Position numbers and translations under genes: made by a program | Notes under the pieces: generated by a model | The model's database searches: none | Told to the model about the DNA's origin: nothing | Seen by the model: the letters and a program-made list of their open reading frames with translations, nothing else | Shown: one piece after another, positions 49,263-56,805 of the stretch | Numbering within the stretch: the first letter of the stretch is position 1 | How the letters are laid out: every line of letters begins with the position of its first letter | Source: Alphaproteobacteria bacterium | GTDB lineage: Bacteria > Myxococcota_A > UBA796 > GCA-2862545 | Assembly (NCBI GenBank): GCA_020632925.1 | Contig: JACKER010000021.1 | Span: forward strand, 67,363 to 131,362 | Direction: 5' to 3' | Length of the DNA stretch: 64,000 nt

Positions 49263-50040
49263 CAAGATCCTCAACCCCCGCGGTGACGTCATCGCCGTCT
49301 ATGGCACCGGCCTCCGGTACACCTGGCTCACACCCTGGATGGTCGCCCACGGCATCTCGGCGGCCGACGCGTTGATCAACCTGCAGAACGTCACCGGCAA
49401 CTTCCAGTGCAAGCCCTGCTACCAGACCGCCGAGGTCCTGCAGCGGTACCCGGATACGCCCGCCGTCTTCCCCTCCGCCAGCTACACCAGCACCGAGGGG
49501 AACAACCACTTCCGCCAGTCCACCACGCTCACCGGCAAGTTCTGGGTCCGCTTCGGGGTCGCCGCCAACAACACCAGCGGCGCCACCCTCGGGAGCGCCG
49601 AGGTCGAGCTGCAGACCTCCGTCTCGCAGTGCGGACAGCAGATCGGCACCGGCATGGTCACCATCAACGCCGGCATGATCTCCGGGACGGACATCAACTA
49701 CTTCACGATCACCGACTTCTCGCCTACGATCGGGCTGGACGAGATCATGGCGGCCTTCGTGGTGATGGACAACGAGTCGGACTACCTCGAGTACCAGCTG
49801 GTGTGCCGCTCGGCGAACGACCCGCGGGCGCCCAACGCGTGGCAGACCATGGAGACGGCGTGGGCGAACCCCGCTTCCGGGAACTCCAAGCGCAACACGG
49901 GTGCGCTGTCCGCTCCGGCCGGCGCCAACGTGAGCACCAACTTCCTGATCCAGATCGGCGTTGCGGTTCGGAAGAAGTCCGGGGCTGGCGGCAACCCGCG
50001 CGCCGAGATCCATGCCGTGGTGGCCCGAAGCAATGCCTGA
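49252..50040 (+). CDS. Hypothetical beta-rich protein of accessory cluster
   Basis: 262 aa from ATG 49252 with GGAGG (49241-49245) at 6 nt. It has no signal peptide. An N-terminal helical part with 'CKPCYQTAEV' precedes a long beta-rich region full of Asn, Thr, Gly and Ser ('FGVAANNTSGATLGSAEVEL', 'AGMISGTDINYFTITDF') that looks like a jelly-roll or Ig-like sandwich. No homologue is recognised. The high Asn/Thr content resembles structural or self-assembling proteins more than enzymes. It overlaps the following HExxH gene by eight bases. Confidence 0.6.
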   Translation: MSCSKILNPRGDVIAVYGTGLRYTWLTPWMVAHGISAADALINLQNVTGNFQCKPCYQTAEVLQRYPDTPAVFPSASYTSTEGNNHFRQSTTLTGKFWVRFGVAANNTSGATLGSAEVELQTSVSQCGQQIGTGMVTINAGMISGTDINYFTITDFSPTIGLDEIMAAFVVMDNESDYLEYQLVCRSANDPRAPNAWQTMETAWANPASGNSKRNTGALSAPAGANVSTNFLIQIGVAVRKKSGAGGNPRAEIHAVVARSNA

Positions 50041-51400
50041 TCCCTCGGCGATGCGTCGTGCCTTCACGGGGCCCGGGTTCGAGGACGGCGAGATGCGAGC
50101 CACGATCGATCGATCCGCGATCGAACAGGCGTGGCGGCAGTTCGCCGCGAACAACCCAATCGATGATCCCTTCTGGAAGAACCCACCCTACGTGGGCGGC
50201 CGACCTCCGGCGAACGCCCGCGGCGAGGGGGAAAGCGCTGGATTCGGCTGGGGACCGATGTGGGATATCTTCCATCCCTCGAGCGACCTGCTCTTTCACA
50301 AGGCCGGCGCCTACCTGCAACGGATACCCATCGACGAGATCGACATCCCCATCGGCGATGGGGCAAGGCCCCACGACACACCTTTTTCGTCACACCCATG
50401 TATCGGCTTTCAGTCCATCGAGCCGCCACCCTATGACTACCACATCCATCCGATCACGAGGGGATGCTTCGAGGATCAGTTTCCTGGGCTGACGACCTGG
50501 CCCGACACCCCCTGCGCCGCTCCCTGCACCCAGGTTCGCTACGACCCCTCATGCGATCACTTTCCGAGCAGCAGCGAGAAGGCTTTCATCTCCTCGATCG
50601 TCCCGATCAGGCCCCTGCCCGCCTATGCTTGCGCGCAGAGAAGCATGATCGAGCTCACGTCCTCCAATGAGAATCCCAACTTCGTCGACTTCGTCCATGC
50701 CGCTGTGGCGTTACTCTTCGCCAACATCGACCTCATGGAGTGGAGCGCTTGCCAGCCTACCTACTGGTCATGGAAGTTCGAACCTCCGAACGGTCCCATC
50801 ACCTCCGAATCCCCCCACGCTGGAGGTTTTGGCTACTCGCGAACCGACTACCTCGATTGTGTGATGTCGCTCTTCTCGGGATCGAAGACGATCTATCTGA
50901 TCGAGAACTTTCCGCCACAGACCGACCCCAGTAGAGCCCCCACCGGTGGTACCACCAAGAAGAACGACCTACGTCCGTGGGATCACCCTGGTGTGGTCAT
51001 TCCCCAGCACCCATGGCTGAACCGCCTCCGGAAATTCAGGCAGGGAGGTGAGGTCGGGATGTGCGCCATGACCGACCTTGCAGGTACCATCCTGCACGAG
51101 CTGTTGCATCTTTGTGATCCCGGACCGCTGGAGCGAGATCCATCAGTTCAAGACGACAATCTCCAACCGCACGTGGCGTTCGACTGTCACGCGGATGACC
51201 TGCAGGACTTTCTCGTCGGCGAGACCTGCTGCTGGAACATCCAGAACATGGCCGCCAACAACCTGACCTACGCACTCGCAGAGCGCTTACCGTGCATGGC
51301 AGGGACGTGTCAGCGCACTGATCGCTTCGCCGGCAGCCATTACTACAAGGGGCATGCCAGGACAGCCACCCACGATCTCTCGACGAGTCGGCCGCCATGA
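50033..51400 (+). CDS. HExxH putative zinc metallopeptidase
   Basis: 455 aa from ATG 50033, which overlaps the preceding stop; ATG 50093, after GAGGACGG, is an alternative start. 'GTILHELLHLCD' gives the HExxH zinc motif (355-359) typical of zincins. About 25 residues later comes 'HVAFDCHADDLQDFL', with candidate third ligands. 'CWNIQNMAANNLTYALAE' is faintly like the end of M35/aspzincin domains. There are about 15 Cys, unusual for a cytosolic protein, yet no signal peptide, so export by a dedicated system or leaderless secretion would be needed. Its base composition is clearly less GC-rich than that of flanking genes, suggesting transfer. The stop overlaps the ATG of the lipoprotein gene (ATGA). 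Confidence 0.65.
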   Translation: MPDPSAMRRAFTGPGFEDGEMRATIDRSAIEQAWRQFAANNPIDDPFWKNPPYVGGRPPANARGEGESAGFGWGPMWDIFHPSSDLLFHKAGAYLQRIPIDEIDIPIGDGARPHDTPFSSHPCIGFQSIEPPPYDYHIHPITRGCFEDQFPGLTTWPDTPCAAPCTQVRYDPSCDHFPSSSEKAFISSIVPIRPLPAYACAQRSMIELTSSNENPNFVDFVHAAVALLFANIDLMEWSACQPTYWSWKFEPPNGPITSESPHAGGFGYSRTDYLDCVMSLFSGSKTIYLIENFPPQTDPSRAPTGGTTKKNDLRPWDHPGVVIPQHPWLNRLRKFRQGGEVGMCAMTDLAGTILHELLHLCDPGPLERDPSVQDDNLQPHVAFDCHADDLQDFLVGETCCWNIQNMAANNLTYALAERLPCMAGTCQRTDRFAGSHYYKGHARTATHDLSTSRPP

Positions 51401-52026
51401 TTGCGTTTCTCCTCGCATGCAACGGGTGTGGCGGCGACACGAGCCACACCGCCACGAGCCAGACGAGCGACACCGCCGCGAGCAGCACGGGGGACACGGC
51501 CGGCCACCACTCCGACGACACTGGACCCTGCGGAGCCGTCGTCGCGCCGGAGGGCGATGTGTGTTGGGCCAACACCGACATCGCGGGAACACGTATCGAG
51601 GAGACCTGCGAGCAGGACGCAGACCATCCTTTCCGGTGCCTCGTGGACGGCACGATGCAGGACATCTGCCCGGCGATGCTCGGCCTCGACGCTGCAGCCC
51701 CCTGCCCGGAGATCGATGGTTTTCGCGCGGCCGGATTCGTCGACACCGGACGTTGCGCATTGGCCGACGGGAGACAGGTCACGGTGCTCACCCATGGTCC
51801 ACCCCTGGTGTCCATGCCCGATCCCTTCTGGCTCGTCTACGCGGCTGAGGCCGTCTTCGATGATGCCACGGGGGCTCCGATCTGGCTCCGGGCCTACGAC
51901 ACCGACTGGGAGCACTACTACTCCAGTCCAGATGACTACTGGTTCTGCTGCAGCACTACGCGCACATGGGATGCGGTCTGGGGCGACTACGTATTCGTCG
52001 ACTGCGCCTGGCCCGGCTCCCCCTGA
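51397..52026 (+). CDS. Cys-rich lipoprotein of accessory cluster
   Basis: 209 aa. 'MIAFLLAC' is a minimal lipoprotein leader (LLAC, C8). A Thr/Ser/Asp linker follows ('SQTSDTAASSTGDTAGHHSD'), as in other surface lipoproteins here. The globular part has about ten Cys, for example 'PEGDVCWANTD' and 'YWFCCSTTRTWDAVWGDYVF', so it is probably disulfide-rich. No family is recognised. The ATG overlaps the stop of the HExxH gene. A broken second copy of its 5' end lies at 52185-52312, and just after its stop comes the tail of a lost alpha-2-macroglobulin-like gene. Confidence 0.68.
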   Translation: MIAFLLACNGCGGDTSHTATSQTSDTAASSTGDTAGHHSDDTGPCGAVVAPEGDVCWANTDIAGTRIEETCEQDADHPFRCLVDGTMQDICPAMLGLDAAAPCPEIDGFRAAGFVDTGRCALADGRQVTVLTHGPPLVSMPDPFWLVYAAEAVFDDATGAPIWLRAYDTDWEHYYSSPDDYWFCCSTTRTWDAVWGDYVFVDCAWPGSP

Positions 52027-52036
52027 TGAGCTGCTG

Positions 52037-52120
52037 GCCTGGACCCTGGACGCCCGCCGCCTCACCGTCATCGACGGGCCGAGAGAGTGGACGTGGGACG
52101 AGGCGGTGACGTGGCCCTGA
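52037..52120 (+). pseudogene. Remnant: last about 27 codons of an alpha-2-macroglobulin-like paralogue
   Basis: The frame ending at the TGA 52118-52120 reads 'WTLDARRLTVIDGPREWTWD' then EAVTWP. The intact gene ends 'WTLDLLRLTVIEGPREWTWD' then EAVTSP at 54679, and the DNA is near-identical over this stretch. Nothing upstream of it belongs to that gene. It is a leftover of a duplicated copy. Confidence 0.8.
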
Positions 52121-52184
52121 CCCACCGGCACCGCGGCCAGTCCTCGGTGGACTGCCCGTCCGCCCCCTCCACGAGTCGATCGAC

Positions 52185-52312
52185 ATGATCGCGTTCTCCT
52201 CGCATGCAACGGGTATGGCGGTGACACGAGTCACACCACCACGAGCACGGGCGACACGCCGCAAGCAGCACCGGGGAGACGGCCGGCCACCACTCCGACG
52301 ACACTGGACTCA
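52185..52312 (+). pseudogene. Remnant: frameshifted 5' end of a second copy of the Cys-rich lipoprotein gene
   Basis: The DNA from 52185 matches the lipoprotein gene from 51397 over about 130 bases, with small indels. Loss of one T at the fourth codon (GCGTTCTCC against GCGTTTCTCC) throws it out of frame at once. The match ends near the ACGACACTGGAC block. The remaining gap (52313-52528) carries no gene I can support. Confidence 0.8.
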
Positions 52313-52528
52313 CGCTCGAGCGCACAGAGACGTCTGCCCCAGTCACGCCGCCCTCGCGCACCTTGGGGTGCTCCCGCCTCATGGCGACCCGACCGCCGCC
52401 AGGACGGTGCAACCAACACACGCCGATCACACCCCTGTTCCTCATGGAGCCGCGGCGTCGTGTTCTCCTGTCATACAGCAAATCACAACGATGAACTACC
52501 TCCCACGGCACGTGTGGTAGGCGGGACC

Positions 52529-54679
52529 ATGGACGCAGACCTTCCTCTTGTGTGGTTTCTGGATCCGCCTGGGGAGACGCGGTGGCTCGGTTCCTTCCCG
52601 GGGCCCGACGACCCTGCCGCTCCGTCGTCCAGTCTGATCCTCCGCTTCGACCGCCCGGTCGACGCCGACGAGATCCTCGCCGCCGCCACCCTCGATCCAC
52701 CTGTGCCCCTTCGGCTGGCCACCCCCGAGGAGCGGGCTGCGATCCTCGACTTCGAGCGCCATCGCTTCGGCGGATGGCCGGGCGGCTTTCCTGTGGTCCT
52801 CCAGCCGACCGAATCCCTCCCGGAGGGGATGGTGACCGTCACACTGGCCGCGACCGACCACGCGCCAGCGGCTCGAAGCACGTTCGACGTCCATGGTCCG
52901 CCCACGCTCGTCGAGGCCACCTGCTGCGGTCCCGGGGGACTGTACGACTACGTCCACTTCACGTTCGACCAGGACATCGATCCGAGCCGGCTCGACCTCG
53001 ACCGTTGGACGCTCGATCCGCCGACGGCGGACGTCATGCTCCTCGACGAGGCCGCTGGCGGCGTCATCCTGTTGGGCTGGTTCGAGCCCGGCACCACGAC
53101 GATCACGATCCCCGCCGACCTGTCGGACACCAGCGGGCAGACACTCGGTCATCCCGTCGAGGTCGCCGTCGAGATCCCGAAGGCCAGTGGCCAGAAGTGG
53201 GTGGGGGCGCCGAGGACCGCCCTCGTCGGACCTGGCGATCCGACGCTCACCCTTCGGAGCGTGGGCCTCGATGACCTGTCCATCGAGATCCGCCACGGTC
53301 TCCGGGTGCTCCGCCGGGAGACGCAGCCAGATGCGGGCGGGCGGGTCCACGTCGACCTCGCGCCCTTCGTCGACGATCATCGAGCGCTCGTGGTCATCGC
53401 GCGGCCGGTGCCCGACGCCGTTCCGCCGGACCGGTGGTCGAAGCGGGGGACGACGACACGCACCCGGGTCAGGCCGTCCTCGATGGCGGTCACGCTCGTC
53501 CGCAAGGAAGGCGAGGACCTGGTCTGGGTCACCGACGAGGAGACCGGCGCGCCGCTCGAGCACGTCCGGGTCCGCGGGCGGGGGCGGGCCGCCACCGATG
53601 GGGACGGCGTCGCCCTCGTCCACGACGCCAGAGCGCGCGTGGTCCTGCGCCGCCCTGGGGAGCGGGTGGTCTTCCACGCACGCCCGGGTCCGAAGGGAGA
53701 CCCGGTCGATGGCGTGGTCAGCACCGAGCCCAGGCTCCCTCCACCCCACGACGCTCCGCCCGGCCACGCGACGTTCGGCGTCCCCGAGCTCGTCGCTGGC
53801 GCGGACGCCACCCTCACCGTGGAGGGGGCGCCGCCGCACGCGGAGGTCGACGTCTGGGTCGAGGTCGAGCGCCCCGCGGGCGATGTCGGACCCCCGGTGG
53901 CACACGCAGCGGTCCTCGCCGACGACCAGGGCCGCGTCGTGCTCCCGATGACCTTCGCGGCGCCGAGCGCGGACACCTGGCTCCACGCATCGGCGACCTG
54001 GGGCGCGGACGGCTGGGCCCATGCGCGACTCCCGCTCCGCTCCATGACCGCGCCGCACCCACCCCACGAGGTCACCGTGCGGGTCGACGCGCCTTCGGAG
54101 CCAGGAGAGGCTCTCTGGGTGCTCTCGGACGGTCACCGCAGCCGGTACGGGCTCGTCCACCTCGATGGGCCTTCCACCACCCTCTCCTTCCCCACCGACG
54201 GCGCCGAGACCCCACGCGACGAGCTCGTCGTGATCAGCCGGGGCCACGTGACCGAGACGTCCTCGCCGACCGGCGTCCACCCCGCCGCGTCGATCACCCT
54301 CGAGCGCGACTCCAACACGGCGACGATCACGCTTCGACGCACCGACGGCTCGCCGCTGGCCAACGTCCTGTTTGGGGTCCAACAGGCCATGGGGGGACTG
54401 CCGGAGCCTCGGTGGCCCCAGCGATTGCTGGACGTCCAGTCGTCGGAGAGCGAGGAGCCGCCGCGGTGGACACGGGAGGTCACCACCCGGAGGGAGCGGG
54501 TTCGCTCGGTCCTCCCAACCCCGCCCGTTCGCACCCGTCGACCGTGGGTCTGGACCGGCGTCACCGACGCCGAGGGGCGAGCGACCGTGCCGCTGCCCTG
54601 GACCCTGGACCTCCTCCGCCTCACCGTCATCGAGGGGCCGAGAGAGTGGACGTGGGACGAGGCGGTGACGTCGCCGTAG
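52529..54679 (+). CDS. Alpha-2-macroglobulin-like protein lacking the thioester half
   Basis: 716 aa from ATG 52529; the frame is open 23 codons further up but without a start signal. It has no signal peptide. The N-terminal third has Ig-like domains ('LILRFDRPVDADEILAAATL', 'YDYVHFTFDQDIDPSRLDLD') of the Big_5 type. The middle resembles bacterial alpha-2-macroglobulin MG domains: 'VWVTDEETGAPLEHVRVRGR' with 'AATDGDGVALV', and 'VLADDQGRVVLPMTF'. The end, 'WVWTGVTDAEGRATVPLPW' then 'LRLTVIEG', matches the point where the A2M domain normally begins. The protein stops there, with no bait/thioester (CxEQ) region. It is either a truncated derivative or a distinct short family. Confidence 0.6.
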   Translation: MDADLPLVWFLDPPGETRWLGSFPGPDDPAAPSSSLILRFDRPVDADEILAAATLDPPVPLRLATPEERAAILDFERHRFGGWPGGFPVVLQPTESLPEGMVTVTLAATDHAPAARSTFDVHGPPTLVEATCCGPGGLYDYVHFTFDQDIDPSRLDLDRWTLDPPTADVMLLDEAAGGVILLGWFEPGTTTITIPADLSDTSGQTLGHPVEVAVEIPKASGQKWVGAPRTALVGPGDPTLTLRSVGLDDLSIEIRHGLRVLRRETQPDAGGRVHVDLAPFVDDHRALVVIARPVPDAVPPDRWSKRGTTTRTRVRPSSMAVTLVRKEGEDLVWVTDEETGAPLEHVRVRGRGRAATDGDGVALVHDARARVVLRRPGERVVFHARPGPKGDPVDGVVSTEPRLPPPHDAPPGHATFGVPELVAGADATLTVEGAPPHAEVDVWVEVERPAGDVGPPVAHAAVLADDQGRVVLPMTFAAPSADTWLHASATWGADGWAHARLPLRSMTAPHPPHEVTVRVDAPSEPGEALWVLSDGHRSRYGLVHLDGPSTTLSFPTDGAETPRDELVVISRGHVTETSSPTGVHPAASITLERDSNTATITLRRTDGSPLANVLFGVQQAMGGLPEPRWPQRLLDVQSSESEEPPRWTREVTTRRERVRSVLPTPPVRTRRPWVWTGVTDAEGRATVPLPWTLDLLRLTVIEGPREWTWDEAVTSP

Positions 54680-54686
54680 CCCGCCC

Positions 54687-56753
54687 TCACGGTGCGGGGG
54701 GATCGCGCAGGCCGAGGTCCGTGACAGGGAGCCACGGGAAGCGCAGCTTCAGCTCGCGCAGGGCGGCGTCCCGCGCCTCCGCGTGACCGTCGAGGTGCTC
54801 CACGAGGGCGGTCGCCGCCCACCAGTCGGGCTCTGCGGGGAAGCGCTGGCTGCGCAGCAGCATCCGCGCCCGCTCCACCTCCCCCGACACCGCGAGGTGC
54901 GCCGCCATCTGGCAGGTCACCAGCGGATCGCCCGGGCGCTGGTGCTCGAGCATCGCGTCCCACGCGGGCGGGCGCTGGCCCGTCGCGAGGGAGACCGCCA
55001 CCTGGCCCGGCACCCAGCGCGCGTCCACGCGCACCATCCGCCGCACGATGTCCTGCGGCAGGCGGGTGTGGCTCGCGCCCTCGTAGACCACCAGGCCGGC
55101 GACCAGCGGGTGGTCCGTGACCGCGCCCGGCACCTGCCGCGCGAGCTCCTCGGCGCGCTCGATCTTGCCGTTGCCCCCCGCGATGCGGACCTCGGACAGC
55201 AGCAGGTCCAGCGGCTCCGCACCGCCCTCCGCGCGGGGCAACATCGCGTCCGCCGGGCCGTAGAGCCCCTCGTCCAGCATGTCCAGCACCCGGGCCCAGG
55301 CGACGGCGGGGTCGCGCGGGTGCTCCTCGGCGATGCGCGCCGCCACCTCGGGCCTTCCGCGCGAGGTCTGCACCCGGTGCAGCAGCCCCCACACCACGCG
55401 GCAGTCGTCCGGCTGCGCGACCGCGAGCGACCCCGGCGGCATGGGCTCCCCCGCCGCGATCCGCGCCCGGTCCGCCTCGTCCAGCGCGGTCCACGCGTCC
55501 CAGGTCAGCGCCGCCTGCGCGAGCGGATCCTCGACGAGCTTCGCCACGAGGTCCTTGTCCACCCGGTCCGCACCCGCCCAGGCCATGCGCCGCTCGCCGA
55601 GCGCCAGGTGCGCCCCGCAGTGGTCGCCTGCGTACTGCGCGGCCGAGAGGTAGCGCGGGAGCGCCTCCTCGAGCAGCCCCGCCGCCCAGAGCGTGTCCGC
55701 GAGCTGGAGGTTCCGGTCGCGGACGATCGGGTTGCCCGGCTCCCCCAGCGCGAAGCCCGAGCTCACCGGACCGTCGAACCCGATGGTCGCGCGGGCGTCG
55801 ATGGGGGCGCCCGTGGCGTTCGGCGTGCCCTTGGCGCGCTGCTCTTCCTGCTGGTACCGCTCGCGGGCCGCCGCCACCGTGACGCCGGTGCTGTCCGTCG
55901 GCTTCCACTGCTGCACCGTTCGGAACGCGACCGCGCCCGAGCTCGGGTCCACCGCCAGGTCCACCGCGAACAGCACGTCGTACCCCAGGGCGCCGACGAA
56001 GGCGGGATCGGGGTCCTCGATGCTCCGGTCCACCCGGATCCACGTGTCCGGCAGCGAGACCTCGCCGAGCCGCGTCCCCACGTCGTGGTACGGCAGGCCG
56101 CCGCGCTGCGTCGGGCTCGGGAGCTTCTCGGAGGGCGCGATGCGCGAGGCGAACAGGTCCGTCCGCAGGTGGAAGGTCCCGTCGGAGAGCGCGGGCCCCC
56201 AGCGCAGGGCGCCCGGCACCCGCAGCGTCAGCCCGTCCCCGTCGCGCTTGGACTGCCGCTCGGCGGCGATGGTCGGCCCCACGGCGTCGAGCAGGGCCTT
56301 CGCACCCCGGCTGGGCACGAAGCGAACCTGGCCCGCCGAGGGCAGCAGCGCCACCGCGAGCTCGGGGAGCGCCTGCACCCCCAGCACGAAGCCCGGCGCA
56401 CCCTCGTCCACCCGCACCCGGACCGCGTCGAGCGTGACCCCGCCGATCGCGACCCGATCGAGCACGAGCCAGGCGCCGTCGTCGTCCTCGGTCGGCGACA
56501 GGCCGAGCGCGCGCACCGTCGCCGGGTCGACGCGACACGGGCCACCCGCGAGGTCGAGGACCGCGAGCACCGATCGGCTGTCCTCCCCCACGGGCACCGC
56601 CGCCAGCACGGACGGGAGGTAGCGGGTGGTCGGGCCGCGCAGCAGATCCACGTCGACCTGGGCCGCGTCGAGCCGAACCGCCTTCGCGCCGTCGCGGAAC
56701 CAGGACGCGGGCTTGGCCGACGCGAGGGACAGCAGGGAGAGCAACGTCACCAT
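54687..56753 (-). CDS. Secreted retropepsin-like/TPR-like protein
   Basis: 688 aa from ATG 56753, 8 nt after TAGAGT; the frame is open 71 codons further up. 'MVTLLSLLSLASA' is a signal peptide. Residues about 50-150 follow the layout of bacterial retropepsin-like proteases ('VLAVLDLAGGPCRVDPATVR', 'VRVDEGAPGFVLGVQAL'), but the catalytic D-[ST]-G reads D-L-A, so activity is doubtful. A second such segment may lie near 'TRLGEVSLPDTWI'. The C-terminal half is helical and repetitive ('LLEEALPRYLSAAQYAGDHC'), like TPR repeats. It is likely a periplasmic scaffold. It is divergent from the kinase-FGE gene. Confidence 0.7.
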   Translation of the reverse strand: MVTLLSLLSLASAKPASWFRDGAKAVRLDAAQVDVDLLRGPTTRYLPSVLAAVPVGEDSRSVLAVLDLAGGPCRVDPATVRALGLSPTEDDDGAWLVLDRVAIGGVTLDAVRVRVDEGAPGFVLGVQALPELAVALLPSAGQVRFVPSRGAKALLDAVGPTIAAERQSKRDGDGLTLRVPGALRWGPALSDGTFHLRTDLFASRIAPSEKLPSPTQRGGLPYHDVGTRLGEVSLPDTWIRVDRSIEDPDPAFVGALGYDVLFAVDLAVDPSSGAVAFRTVQQWKPTDSTGVTVAAARERYQQEEQRAKGTPNATGAPIDARATIGFDGPVSSGFALGEPGNPIVRDRNLQLADTLWAAGLLEEALPRYLSAAQYAGDHCGAHLALGERRMAWAGADRVDKDLVAKLVEDPLAQAALTWDAWTALDEADRARIAAGEPMPPGSLAVAQPDDCRVVWGLLHRVQTSRGRPEVAARIAEEHPRDPAVAWARVLDMLDEGLYGPADAMLPRAEGGAEPLDLLLSEVRIAGGNGKIERAEELARQVPGAVTDHPLVAGLVVYEGASHTRLPQDIVRRMVRVDARWVPGQVAVSLATGQRPPAWDAMLEHQRPGDPLVTCQMAAHLAVSGEVERARMLLRSQRFPAEPDWWAATALVEHLDGHAEARDAALRELKLRFPWLPVTDLGLRDPPAP

Positions 56754-56761
56754 GGGCGCGT

Positions 56762-56767
56762 ACTCTA
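56762..56767 (-). promoter_or_regulatory. -10-like TAGAGT eight nt before an ATG (leaderless candidate)
   Basis: On the minus strand TAGAGT is followed by eight bases and the ATG at 56753. It lies back to back with the TATCCT box of the divergent kinase gene. Confidence 0.45.
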
Positions 56768-56790
56768 CCTGCCGTTGGGACCGCGCGCGG

Positions 56791-56796
56791 TATCCT
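56791..56796 (+). promoter_or_regulatory. -10-like TATCCT nine nt before the kinase-FGE ATG
   Basis: TATCCT, then nine bases, then the ATG at 56806, with no ribosome site between. The start would have a leader of about two to three bases. Confidence 0.45.
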
Positions 56797-56805
56797 GCTG
56801 CGCTC

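Noticed and set aside
52185..52520. Open frame of 111 codons starting at the second lipoprotein copy
   Set aside because: After three codons it is out of frame relative to the intact copy and has lost lipobox and Cys pattern; it is treated as a pseudogene.
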